Assembly: GCF_014654675.1 (NCBI RefSeq)
Contig: NZ_BNBC01000023.1
Location: forward strand, 82,423-146,422
DNA: 64,000 nucleotides
Reading direction: 5' to 3'
DNA from: Streptomyces spiralis
Lineage (GTDB): Bacteria > Actinomycetota > Actinomycetes > Streptomycetales > Streptomycetaceae
Below, one piece after another: positions 52,277-60,827 of the stretch. A model generated the notes under the pieces. It was not told the DNA's origin, made no database searches, and saw only the letters and a list, made by a program, of their open reading frames with translations. The translations under genes and the position numbers were made by a program. Numbering within the stretch: position 1 is the stretch's first letter; every line of letters begins with the position of its first letter.

Positions 52277-52591
52277 GTGAAGCCGTACCTCGCCGTGCCC
52301 CTTGCCCTGTTGGCACTGCTCATCGCCTCCTCCGGCGTCGCGGCGGTCACCAGCGGCTGGGTGCTTCCCATGAACCGGCGCCATGTTCGCGCCCCGCGGA
52401 TCCACGGCTGGGGTCAACTGGTGGTGGCCTTCGCGCTGTGCTGGCAGCTGGCCTTCGGGTTGATGATCAGCGACTCGGGCGCTCGGCCGTCGGGAACGCT
52501 GATCGGCGCCGCCCTTCTCCTTGCCGGTATCGTCGTCATGATGGTGGGTCAGCTCGCCGGTGGTGACCGGAAGGGCGGCGGCACACCGTGA
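52277..52591 (+). CDS. Small membrane protein
   Basis: A 104-residue protein with three predicted helices (LAVPLALLALLIASSGVAAV; GQLVVAFALCWQLAFGLMI; LIGAALLLAGIVVMMVGQL). It starts at a GTG with a strong GGGGAGGAA binding site. No family or function is recognised. It overlaps by 4 bases an open frame that leads into the decayed gene downstream. Confidence 0.65.
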   Translation: MKPYLAVPLALLALLIASSGVAAVTSGWVLPMNRRHVRAPRIHGWGQLVVAFALCWQLAFGLMISDSGARPSGTLIGAALLLAGIVVMMVGQLAGGDRKGGGTP

Positions 52592-52701
52592 GCCTCGGCG
52601 CTGCGGGCCGGTGCTCCGGGACATCGGACATGTCGGCTCTCGGCCTCTGTTGGACAAAGACGCGAGGCGGCAGCCGCTCGGCCGGAAGAAGTGTGACACC
52701 C

Positions 52702-53381
52702 ATGCGCCGCAGGCGTCGGCCCTCGACCCATGCCGAGCCGCACCTCATGGCGCACCTGCGGACCACGGTGTGGGGCCCCGCCGAGTTCGTCGGGCTGCCG
52801 CCCGCGCGGCTCCTCGGAGCGGGGATCCTCGCGGGAGGCCTCGGCGCCGCGGCGATCGTCGGCACGTCGGTCCTGGACGGGTGGGCCCTTGCCGGCCGAC
52901 GGCGAGGCGGGACTGGTGTGCGCGGCGGCCCTCGCCCTGTACCTGTCGTCCATCGGAGCCGGCCGTGCACTGATCTGTCACTGCCCTGCTCGGCGTGTGC
53001 CTCGCGCTCCAGGCGCCGCAGGCCGCCGCCGGCGTGGTGCTGGCGGAACGGGGGCGGGTGGAGTCCGTGGTGGTGACGTCCGTCGATGACGGCCGGGCGG
53101 CGGGCGGTCGGCACGCCCGCTACCTCTGCTCGGTGACGGACCGCGACGGCGTCCCGCTCACGATCCGCATCTGGCGCGGCTGCGGGCAGGAGACACGGCC
53201 CGGGGACGCGCTCGCCGTCGTCTACGACCCCGAGGGGCGGGTGCCGCCACGCGGTGTGACGACGGAGGGGCACGGACCGCTGCGCGACCTGGCACCGTGG
53301 GGCGCGGCCCTCATCGCCGCGACCGTGACCGCCGTGGTGCGCTCGTACCGGCTTCCCGCCTTCCTGCACGGACCCCGATAG
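52702..53381 (+). pseudogene. Membrane protein gene broken by at least two frameshifts
   Basis: Coding-like sequence runs through three frames in turn. ATG 52702 reads to about 52885 (MRRRRRPSTHAEPHLMAHLR...GAGILAGGLGAAAIVG), a second frame covers about 52890-52980 (PADGEAGLVCAAALALYLSS), and a third covers about 52985-53381 (LGVCLALQAPQAAAGVVLAERG...LRDLAPWGAALIAATVTAVV). Together they describe one membrane protein of about 220 residues with a DUF3592-like extracytoplasmic part. Two shifts within 100 bases make a sequencing error less likely than true decay, but it should be verified. Confidence 0.55.
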
Positions 53382-53473
53382 CAAGAGCGTCTGCCGGCAT
53401 GTCGCCCCGGCGTGCCTCTGAGCCGGCTCCCTTCCGCGACTTGTACCGCCTGCCTGTACCGCCTGCGCAGGAT

Positions 53474-53962
53474 CTATCGCCGCACGCTCTTGGACAGGTA
53501 CATCGACGACACGCCGTAGCCGTTGCGTCGATACAGGGCAATGGCTCCCTCGTTGTCCCCGACGACGTTCAAATTGAGCGACGTCCTGCCTTCGCGGGCA
53601 ACGAGCTCCTCGGCGGCGGCGAGGATCGCGGATCCGTACCCGCGGCGCCGGAACGGCGGGAAGACGTTGATGTCGTACAGCCAGGCTGAGCTGGTGGTGC
53701 CCGAAGCCTGGCGCGGATCCGGACCGATCCATGCGTTCCCCACGACCTCGCCCGAACCGTTCTCCGCCACCACGAGATGATGGCCGGCCGTGTCGAGTCC
53801 GTCCGGGAGGAACCGGGCTGTGCCCTGACGAGCCCGCTCTCGCGCCGGCTCTTGGGGCATGAACTTGCTGAGTTCACGAGCCGTCTCGGCTTCACGATGC
53901 TCGGTCGCCGCGTCGTACTCCGACGGCGTCATTCTCCGCAAGGTCACCTTCTGCGCGTCCAT
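53474..53962 (-). CDS. GNAT family N-acetyltransferase
   Basis: A 162-residue acetyltransferase with the acetyl-CoA binding motif FRRRGYGSAILAAAEELV (about residues 105-122), followed by LNLNVVGDNEGAIALYRRNGY, typical of small-molecule or protein N-acetyltransferases. The target is unknown. The ATG is at 53960-53962. It stands alone between the broken membrane gene and the DUF2182 gene. Confidence 0.85.
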   Translation of the reverse strand: MDAQKVTLRRMTPSEYDAATEHREAETARELSKFMPQEPARERARQGTARFLPDGLDTAGHHLVVAENGSGEVVGNAWIGPDPRQASGTTSSAWLYDINVFPPFRRRGYGSAILAAAEELVAREGRTSLNLNVVGDNEGAIALYRRNGYGVSSMYLSKSVRR

Positions 53963-54049
53963 GCCGCCATCTTCGACCGGTGACCGGTGACTCGGCCAGA
54001 CGGCCCTGCCGTCCGCGGTGGTCCGGCCGCCGGGTGGGCAGCGAATGTC

Positions 54050-54808
54050 TCACATGCCACTCATGTCCCCGCCGGTGAGGCCCGGAGCCAGCGCCGGAAC
54101 CCAGAAGACGGCGACGGCCAGGGCGATCGAGGCGATCCCCACGGCACGGGCCACCAGGCGACCGGCCGGAGCGAGTTTCTCGGCGGTGATCACGGCGGCC
54201 AGTACCACCATGGCCCACAGGTTCATCACGCCGAACAGGGCCAGCAGCGTCATGAGCGACCAGCAACAGCCCAGGCAGAAGGCCCCGTGGTGGGCTCCGG
54301 CGCGCAGATCGCGCGAGCGCCCCGGGTACGAGGCGTAGCGCAGCATCAGCCCGACCGGCGAGCGGCACTTGGCCAGGCAGCGGTCCTTGAGGGGAGTGAG
54401 CTGGTAGACGCCGCCGACCGCGAACACGGCCGCGGCCACCGCGGTCCCCGCCGTGGCGGGAAGGCTCGCCGCCCGGCCCAGGCCGGCGGCCAGCGCGTAC
54501 GCCGGCAGTCCGGCCGCAGCCCAGACGAGCAGGTAGGCGACGGTGAAAACGACCATACGCGGTGTCCGGCGGACGATGATGGTGCGTGCGTACAGCGCGG
54601 CGACGGACGCCGTGGCCGGCAGCATCATCGCGGCCATCATCAGCGTCCACACGGCCAGGAAGGCGGGCAGGCCCAGGCCCATGGTGCCAGGCATCGCCTG
54701 CATGCCTCCCCAGCGCGTCACCACCCATACCCAGGCAGCGGCCGCCGCCACCAACAGCAGTCCCACGGGGCCCGCCGCGCGGCGGACGGCGACCGGCCCA
54801 CCGGTCAC
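54050..54808 (-). CDS. DUF2182 membrane protein
   Basis: A 252-residue membrane protein with about six helices (GLLLVAAAAAWVWVV; FLAVWTLMMAAMMLPATASVAA; MVVFTVAYLLVWAAAGLPAYALAAG and later ones). Conserved loops hold DRCLAKCRSP and HHGAFCLGCCW, Cys-rich motifs of the DUF2182 family that suggest metal or redox chemistry. The GTG start overlaps the stop of the DUF1326 gene, so both are translated together. This pair recurs in many actinobacteria and proteobacteria; its job is unknown. Confidence 0.87.
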   Translation of the reverse strand: MTGGPVAVRRAAGPVGLLLVAAAAAWVWVVTRWGGMQAMPGTMGLGLPAFLAVWTLMMAAMMLPATASVAALYARTIIVRRTPRMVVFTVAYLLVWAAAGLPAYALAAGLGRAASLPATAGTAVAAAVFAVGGVYQLTPLKDRCLAKCRSPVGLMLRYASYPGRSRDLRAGAHHGAFCLGCCWSLMTLLALFGVMNLWAMVVLAAVITAEKLAPAGRLVARAVGIASIALAVAVFWVPALAPGLTGGDMSGM

Positions 54809-55419
54809 GCGGACCACGTGAAGGGGGCCGAGTGCCCGTTGCCGCCGGTGAAGTCCCAGGACCGGCCGTACACGCCGTCGCCCGTCGCCCGGGTGGACCG
54901 GGCGATCGTCAGCGTGCTGTTCACCGGGTGGAACATGCCGGTCAGGCCCATCACCGGGCCGTCCTCGCCGAACTGTGGCGCGATCTGGTCCTCGATCTCG
55001 ATGTCGATGGCGTCGCCCACCCGTGCGGCGTGGCGGCGGCCGTCGTCGCGGTAGTCGATGGGGACGCGCTCCACCCCGAGGACCTCGCCGATGAGCGGAG
55101 TGAGCGCCGCCATCGGCCCGCCCGCCTGGCCGGAGAAGACCTTGCTCAGCGCCTCCGCCTGGTCGTCGTCGGCCGAAGCGTCGACGTACAACGCCACCTG
55201 CCAGCCGCCCTCGGCCATCACCCGGGGCGCGTCCACGAAGACGGCGACGTTGCGGCCGGAGACGTCCACGCCTTCCACGTTCCCGTCGTCCACGTGGAAG
55301 GCGAAGGTCACCTGGCAACGCTCGTGATCGGCCGGTGCGGCCAGGCCCGAGGTGGTACAGGGGCAGACCACGTCGCAGTTGCAGCTCTCCAGATAGGTGC
55401 CGTTCAGATTCCAGGGCAT
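54805..55419 (-). CDS. DUF1326 protein
   Basis: A 204-residue soluble protein that begins with WNLNGTYLESCNCDVVCPC. Cys13, Cys15, Cys19 and Cys21 form a tight cluster that looks like a metal or Fe-S site. The rest is beta-rich and ends in YGRSWDFTGGNGHSAPFTWS. DUF1326 proteins nearly always sit next to a DUF2182 membrane protein, as here. A metal-handling role has been suggested by the Cys pattern only. GGAAG precedes the ATG. Confidence 0.87.
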   Translation of the reverse strand: MPWNLNGTYLESCNCDVVCPCTTSGLAAPADHERCQVTFAFHVDDGNVEGVDVSGRNVAVFVDAPRVMAEGGWQVALYVDASADDDQAEALSKVFSGQAGGPMAALTPLIGEVLGVERVPIDYRDDGRRHAARVGDAIDIEIEDQIAPQFGEDGPVMGLTGMFHPVNSTLTIARSTRATGDGVYGRSWDFTGGNGHSAPFTWSA

Positions 55420-55715
55420 GGCTCTTCCTGCCTGTGTCGCGTCCCCCCTCGGCGAAGAGAGTGCATCGGGAGGACCTGTCCTGCCCTGGTGCTGCTCCCT
55501 TCCAGGCTATTCGCGGTGACGACACCGCGCAGACCGGATCAGCTCAGAGAGTGCGGGAGGGTCGCGAGAGAGCGCGTGCCCGCGGGCGACGGTCGTGGTC
55601 TGCCGCTCACCGAGGCTGTCGAGGACGAGCACGGCGGACGGCTCATTCTCCGACACGCCGGGGCGGGCGGTGTCGTCCCGCCCCGGCACGATGGCGACAG
55701 GCGTTCCTTGATCCG
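55420..55715. other. Gap without a supported gene
   Basis: 296 bases. The plus strand has a short coding-like stretch ending at 55764 (DEHGGRLILRHAGAGG), perhaps a vanished kinase tail, but nothing that can be called. It should contain the DUF1326 promoter. Confidence 0.3.
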
Positions 55716-57083
55716 CTACCTGCGCCAGGGCCCGGTCACCGCGAAGGTTGTGCCCGGCGTGTAGCAGTTGACGTACATCGTGCCGCCGTCGGGGGAGAAT
55801 GTGACACCTGCGAACTCACCCCATTCAGGGGCGTCCGGGGTGCCGATGTTCTGCCGGCCGCGCGCCATCGCGTACACCTCGCCGCCGCGGGTGACACCGA
55901 AGACGTGCTGGGCGCCGTTTCCGTCCTCGCACACCATCAGTCCGCCGCTGGGGGTAAGGCAGATGTTGTCGGGCGACTCGCCGGGCAACTGCACATCGGT
56001 GGCCGGACCGAAGACGATCACCAGGGTCAGGCGGCGCCGTTGCGGATCGTAGCGCCAGATCTGGCCGTAGTGGTCGGCCGCCGAGCCGTCCGTGCTGCGG
56101 GCGAAGGACGACACGAAGTACACGCAACTGCCGCTCCAGTAGCAGCCCTCCAGCTTCTGCGCGTGGGTGATCCCCTTCGGGCCGTAGTCCTGCAGACGGG
56201 TGGGGGTGGAGGCGGCCAGGGGGTCGGGTACGTCCACCCATTCGACGCCGTCGAAGACCGCGCCGGTGTCCTGGATCGTCGACAGGTCCGGTGTGCCGGG
56301 CACCCGCATTGCCTGCAGCCGGCCGCCCGCCCGCAGAGAACCCGTGCCGCCCAGCGGCTTGTCGGGCAGGAAGCGGTAGAAGAGGCCGAACGGCTTGAGG
56401 AAGGCGTCCTCGGTCTCGTAGACGACACCGTTGCGCGGGTCAACGGCGATCGCCTCGTGCTGGAAGCGGCCCATCGCGGTCAATGGGACGGCGCCGGTGC
56501 GGTGCGGGTCCGTGGGATCGACCTCGAAGATGAAGCCGTGGTCCTTGGCGTAGCCGTTGGTGCCCGCCTTGTCCTCGGTCTCCTCGCAGGTCAGCCAGGT
56601 GCCCCAAGGAGTATGGCCGCCCGCGCAGTTGACGGCCGTGCCGGCGATGGCGACCCGCTCCGACAGGACGCGGTTGCGGGAGTCCAGTGTGAGGGCGGTA
56701 CAGCCGCCCTTGCCTGCCGGGTCGTAGGTGAGACCCTCGACGGCCGGGACCGGGATCTTCGCGGTGGCGCGGTTCTCGTGGTTGCGGACGAGGTGCGTAC
56801 GGCGGCCTCTGCCGGCGAAGGCGGCCATGCCGTCGTGGTTGGACGGCACAAGGCCCTCACCCGACCGCAACTGGTCGCCCTCGCGGGAGAGCACGGTGTA
56901 GCGGAAACCTTCCGGCAGGTCGAGCAGGCCGTTCGGGTCCGGAACAAGGGTGCCGTAGCCGGTGTGGCCCAGGTTCTGCGCGGCAGCGGTGCCGGTGAAG
57001 AGTTCGGACAGCGTCCCGGTGAAGGCGATGCCCGCTCCCAGGGCGCTCGCTCGGGCCAGGATCTGACGTCGTGTTGCGGACAT
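55716..57083 (-). CDS. Tat-exported PhoX/DUF839 family protein
   Basis: A 455-residue beta-propeller protein of the PhoX (DUF839) family, which includes calcium/iron-dependent alkaline phosphatases. The twin-arginine signal RRQIL is at residues 5-9, with ALGAGIAFTGTL behind it. Typical motifs are LVPSNHDGMAAF, LVRNHEN, CAGGHTPWGTWLTCEET, FQHEAIAVDP and SPDNICLTPSGGLMVCEDG. The ATG at 57081-57083 has GGAAGG 10 bases upstream. One GTTCACG, a partial PHO box unit, lies upstream at about 57152-57158 on the minus strand, which is not enough to claim PhoP control. Confidence 0.9.
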   Translation of the reverse strand: MSATRRQILARASALGAGIAFTGTLSELFTGTAAAQNLGHTGYGTLVPDPNGLLDLPEGFRYTVLSREGDQLRSGEGLVPSNHDGMAAFAGRGRRTHLVRNHENRATAKIPVPAVEGLTYDPAGKGGCTALTLDSRNRVLSERVAIAGTAVNCAGGHTPWGTWLTCEETEDKAGTNGYAKDHGFIFEVDPTDPHRTGAVPLTAMGRFQHEAIAVDPRNGVVYETEDAFLKPFGLFYRFLPDKPLGGTGSLRAGGRLQAMRVPGTPDLSTIQDTGAVFDGVEWVDVPDPLAASTPTRLQDYGPKGITHAQKLEGCYWSGSCVYFVSSFARSTDGSAADHYGQIWRYDPQRRRLTLVIVFGPATDVQLPGESPDNICLTPSGGLMVCEDGNGAQHVFGVTRGGEVYAMARGRQNIGTPDAPEWGEFAGVTFSPDGGTMYVNCYTPGTTFAVTGPWRR

Positions 57084-57713
57084 GCGGCAGCAACCTTCCT
57101 GCTGGCGGACAGGAACTGTGACCCCGCTGTGTCTATCATCTGGCGCGGGCCCCGTGAACCACGCCTGTTGCACGTGTCACTTATCGGCCTGACCCTGCCT
57201 CGGCGGGGCGCCGTTCTTCGGGAACGGCCGGCTGATGAGCTCGTGCGCGGTAGGCGGCGGACGCGGGCGCACTGTCAGTCCGGGTGCGCGGCTCCATGCG
57301 AACGTCCCCCGCTGCGGGGAAAGTTGTCGAGACCGCCATGCCCCGGGATTGAGCGATGTCACGTCAGTCGAGTCCGTCGAGGGCCGAGCCTCGCCACCGA
57401 GGACGGTCGGCCCGCGTCGATCGACCCTGCGATCTCCTGGACATGGGCCGGGGTCGACCCGGCCCACCTGTGGTGCTCTCCCTGTGGTGCTCCCCGCGGC
57501 CGCCGGAGGCGAAGCGGTTCTTCGACGTATGCGCGGAGCTGACCGGCCTGGACGACGACGGGCGAGCCCGGATGCCGCTCGTTCAGGTGCGGCAGCTCCT
57601 GGCTGTCATCGCCCAGTTCGACCACGACGGGGGCGCGGCGCAGCAGGTCCGTGCCACCCTCGAGCCGTTTCGCCGATGACGTTCGTGCTCGTCCCTGTTG
57701 TCGACCGGTTCGC
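57084..57713. other. Region between PhoX-like and SpoIIE genes
   Basis: About 630 bases. Only the uncertain open frame at 57356-57679 is present. The phoX promoter must lie at the left edge. Confidence 0.35.
57356..57679 (+). CDS. Uncertain small protein
   Basis: An open frame of 107 codons. The first half is Arg/Pro-rich and looks non-coding, while the last 65 residues (EAKRFFDVCAELTGLDDDG...VQVRQLLAVIAQFDHDGG) look like a real helical peptide. It may be the C-terminal remnant of a lost gene. No ribosome binding site is evident. Confidence 0.25.
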   Translation: MSRQSSPSRAEPRHRGRSARVDRPCDLLDMGRGRPGPPVVLSLWCSPRPPEAKRFFDVCAELTGLDDDGRARMPLVQVRQLLAVIAQFDHDGGAAQQVRATLEPFRR

Positions 57714-60089
57714 TCACGCCCCGCCGATCGGTTGTTCGGCCCAGATCGTCTTGCCCGCGCGCGTGTAGCGGGTGCCCCAGCGCCGGGTGAGCTGGGCGAC
57801 CAGGAACAGGCCGCGGCCGCCCTCGTCGCTCGGCCTGGCCCGGCGCAGATGAGGGGCGATACTGCTGCCGTCGGACACTTCGCAGATCAGAGCACTCTCC
57901 TTGATCAGCTGAAGCCTGATCGGGCCGGTGGCATACCGGATGGCGTTGGTGACCAGTTCGCTGACCACCAGTTCCGTGACGAAGGCTTCCTCCTCCAGTC
58001 CCCAGGCGCCGAGCTGGTCGCAGACCCGTTTGCGCGCCTCGGCCACGACGGAGGGGTCACCGGTCAGGTCCCAGCCGGCTACGTGGTCACGATCGAGGAC
58101 CCGCGTGCGGGCGAGGAGCAGAGCGATGTCGTCGTCGCGTGGGCCGGGACACAGCGTGTCCAGCACGGTGTCGGCCAGCTCCTCGAGCGAGGAGGCGGGC
58201 TGGGAGAGAGCGCCGCGCAGCGCAGCCACACCGTCGTCGATGTCGCGGCCGCCGGCCGTGACAAGACCGTCGGTGAACAGGGCGAGCAGGCTTCCCGCGG
58301 GCAGGGTGAGCTCCGTGGCCTCGAAGGGCAGGCTGCCCAGGCCGAGCGGAGGGCCGACCGAGACGTCGACGACCTCTCCGGAGTCGTCCGGGCGGACGAG
58401 CAGCGGGGCCGGGTGACCGGCACGGGCCAGAGAGCAGGTGCCGGACACCGGGTCGTAGACGGCGTACACGCACGTGGCGCCGATGTCGCCGGGGATTTCA
58501 CCGAGGGCGTCCGTGTCCTGCTCGCCCTCCGCGTGGGTCACGATGTCGTCGAGATGGGTGAGGAGTTCGTCGGGCGGCAGGTCCAGGTCGGCCAGGGTGC
58601 GCACCGCCGTACGGAGCCGGCCCATGGTGGCGGAGGCGTGCACACCGTGGCCTACGACGTCACCGATGACCAGGCCGACTCGTGCCCCGGGCAGCGGGAT
58701 CACGTCGTACCAGTCGCCGCCCGCCTGGACCTCGCCGCCCGCGGGAAGGTACCGGGCGGCTGTCTCCGCGGCCGGGTGAACGGTCGGTCCCCGCGGCAGC
58801 AGGCTCCGCTGGAGCGTCAGCGCGATGCCACGGTCCCGGGTGAACTGGCGGGCGTTGTCCAGGCAGATCGCCACTCGGCCGACCAGGTCTTCGGTGATGG
58901 CCAGACATTCGGGGCCGAAGGGCTCGAGGGACGTGGCACGCCGTCCGAACACCACCGCCCCGAGGGTGGCGCCGTGGGCTCGTACCGGCACGGCGATCAG
59001 CGAGTGCACCCCGCCGGCACGGATCTGCTCCGCGTGAACGGGATCGTCGGCGAGCCAGCGGACGATCTCCTGGTCGGTGACGGCGTGCTGCACCGATCGG
59101 CCGTCGACCAGGCACTGTGCGACGGGCGAAGACCGCGGATAGCGGTGGAGCGCGTCCGGGCCCTGGACCTGAGCGTCCCGTGCGAACGCCGTCCGGTGTG
59201 CCGCCCGGCGCAGCAGAACAGGGCCGGAGGGGACAGGTCCGGGCGCACCGCCCTGGAAGACCGACTCCAGCAGGTCGACACTGACGACGTCCGCGAAGCG
59301 CGGCACGACGACCTCGGCCAGCTCCTGGGCGATGCCCTCCACGTCCAGGCTGGATCCGATACGGGTCCGGGCCTCGCTCAGCAGCGCCAGCCGCTCCCGG
59401 AAGTCGTACTGCTGCGAGAAGTCGGAGGCCGACACGGCCACCCCGCGTACCCGGCCGGCCGCGTTCTTGAGCGGGAAGATGTCCATGAACCAGGCGTGCG
59501 CCTTCGGCTCGCCCGGCGTCCTGACGAACGGCTCCGTGTATTCCGCCCGCCCAGTCCTGAGCACCCGACGGATCCTCCGCTCGATCTCCTCGTACACCGA
59601 CCCCGGGACGATCTCGGCCAGGAAGCGCCCGCGCATCTCGTCCTCGCCGTACCCCATGATCCGGGACATGGCGGTGTTCAGCCGCTGGATGCGGGCCTCG
59701 TGATCGTAGAGCACGAAGGCGGTGGGATGCTGGTCGAAGGCCCACTTCACCAGGGCGCCGTTCCCGGCTTCCTCGCCGCTCTCCGGTGCGCCCCCGGCCA
59801 CCAGGACGAACCCGGCGGGCTGCTCGACCGACCCCAGGGGGAACAGACGCACCCGCGTGTCCAGAGCCCTGCCGTCGCGGTGCCTCACCGCTGTTGCGTC
59901 GGCGGTGACCAGGTCGGCCAGTGGAATGCCGATGGCGTCCTCCGGGGCGTAGCCCCACAGCGCAGGCGCACCGGTACTGCAGTGCGTCACCCGCCCGGTC
60001 GAGTCCGCGACCACGATCGCTTCGGGTGCGTCGCAGTGGACGTCTGCCGACGCCGGAGCCAGTCGGCTGGGTCGCATGTTGCGCTTCAT
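57714..60089 (-). CDS. PAS-PAS-GAF-SpoIIE phosphatase-HATPase regulatory protein
   Basis: A 791-residue cytoplasmic signalling protein. Two PAS domains (about 20-100 and 112-228), a GAF domain (about 240-415) and a PP2C-like SpoIIE phosphatase domain (about 430-645, with GGDWYD at 457-462 and GDVVGHG at 476-482) are followed by an anti-sigma-type HATPase domain (about 660-785, with ELVTNAIRY and DEGGRGLFLV). Such proteins in Streptomyces combine a phosphatase for anti-anti-sigma factors with an RsbW-like kinase domain, so one protein may both phosphorylate and dephosphorylate partners. No anti-anti-sigma gene is adjacent. Confidence 0.92.
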   Translation of the reverse strand: MKRNMRPSRLAPASADVHCDAPEAIVVADSTGRVTHCSTGAPALWGYAPEDAIGIPLADLVTADATAVRHRDGRALDTRVRLFPLGSVEQPAGFVLVAGGAPESGEEAGNGALVKWAFDQHPTAFVLYDHEARIQRLNTAMSRIMGYGEDEMRGRFLAEIVPGSVYEEIERRIRRVLRTGRAEYTEPFVRTPGEPKAHAWFMDIFPLKNAAGRVRGVAVSASDFSQQYDFRERLALLSEARTRIGSSLDVEGIAQELAEVVVPRFADVVSVDLLESVFQGGAPGPVPSGPVLLRRAAHRTAFARDAQVQGPDALHRYPRSSPVAQCLVDGRSVQHAVTDQEIVRWLADDPVHAEQIRAGGVHSLIAVPVRAHGATLGAVVFGRRATSLEPFGPECLAITEDLVGRVAICLDNARQFTRDRGIALTLQRSLLPRGPTVHPAAETAARYLPAGGEVQAGGDWYDVIPLPGARVGLVIGDVVGHGVHASATMGRLRTAVRTLADLDLPPDELLTHLDDIVTHAEGEQDTDALGEIPGDIGATCVYAVYDPVSGTCSLARAGHPAPLLVRPDDSGEVVDVSVGPPLGLGSLPFEATELTLPAGSLLALFTDGLVTAGGRDIDDGVAALRGALSQPASSLEELADTVLDTLCPGPRDDDIALLLARTRVLDRDHVAGWDLTGDPSVVAEARKRVCDQLGAWGLEEEAFVTELVVSELVTNAIRYATGPIRLQLIKESALICEVSDGSSIAPHLRRARPSDEGGRGLFLVAQLTRRWGTRYTRAGKTIWAEQPIGGA

Positions 60090-60199
60090 CGTCGTGCACG
60101 CCTTGTTCTGCGCCGATCACCGGCTATCACCACGATGCTCCGGCAGCGGGCGGTCGGCAAGGCGTGCGGCCTCGCCGCTGCCGGGGATCGAGCAAGAAT

Positions 60200-60233
60200 G
60201 TACGTTCGTACGCTCTCGAGTGTACGGTCGTAC
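60200..60233. promoter_or_regulatory. Tandem operators before the acetyltransferase-TetR operon
   Basis: GTACGTTCGTAC (60200-60211) and GTACGGTCGTAC (60222-60233) share perfect GTACG/CGTAC arms, with centres 22 bases apart. The second ends 2 bases before the ATG at 60236. They are typical TetR-family sites and the TetR gene is the second gene of the operon. Confidence 0.75.
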
Positions 60234-60235
60234 GC

Positions 60236-60817
60236 ATGACGACGGACCACTTCGCGGGCGACCCGCGTACGAACCTGGAACGCATGCTGGCGGGCGACCT
60301 CTACATCGCCGACGATCCCGAGATCACCCGCCGCCAGCAACGGGCCGTGCGCCTGGCCGCCCGCTACCAGGCCGCCTACGCCGACGACATCGACACCGCC
60401 CGGCCGCTGCTCGCCGAACTGCTCGGCGCCCTGGGCGATGAGGCGCACGTGCGGCCGCCGCTGTACGTCGACTACGGCAGCAACGTCACCGTCGGCGCGC
60501 GCACCTTCGTGAACTACAACCTCACCGCGCTGGACGTCGCGGCCATCACCATCGGCGAGGACTGCCAGATCGGTCCCAACGTCCAGCTGTTCACCCCCAC
60601 CCACCCCCTGGAGCCGCAGCCGCGCCGGGACAAGCTGGAGGCCGCCCGGCCGATCACCATCGGCGACAACGTCTGGATCGGCGGCGGTGCCATCGTCCTG
60701 CCCGGCGTCACCATCGGCGACAACTCCGTCATCGGCGCCGGAGCCGTCGTGACCAAGGACATCCCCGCGAACGTCGTCGCCGTCGGCAATCCGGCACGGC
60801 CCGTGCGAACCCTGTGA
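60236..60817 (+). CDS. Maltose/sugar O-acetyltransferase (LacA/NodL family)
   Basis: A 193-residue left-handed beta-helix acetyltransferase. The N-terminal Mac domain (MLAGDLYIADDPEITRRQQRAVRLAARYQ) and the hexapeptide repeats (VTVGARTFVNYNL...ITIGEDCQIGPNVQLFTPTHP...ITIGDNVWIGGGAIVLPGVTIGDNSVIGAGAVVTKDI) are clear. These enzymes acetylate sugars such as maltose or galactosides in the cytoplasm. The ATG is immediately after an operator, so the transcript is probably leaderless and there is no ribosome binding site. It is co-transcribed with the TetR gene 10 bases downstream. Confidence 0.92.
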   Translation: MTTDHFAGDPRTNLERMLAGDLYIADDPEITRRQQRAVRLAARYQAAYADDIDTARPLLAELLGALGDEAHVRPPLYVDYGSNVTVGARTFVNYNLTALDVAAITIGEDCQIGPNVQLFTPTHPLEPQPRRDKLEAARPITIGDNVWIGGGAIVLPGVTIGDNSVIGAGAVVTKDIPANVVAVGNPARPVRTL

Positions 60818-60827
60818 CGCCGCTGCC

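Noticed and set aside
57084..57180. PHO box before the PhoX-like gene
   Set aside because: A single GTTCACG half site without a second direct repeat unit is not enough.
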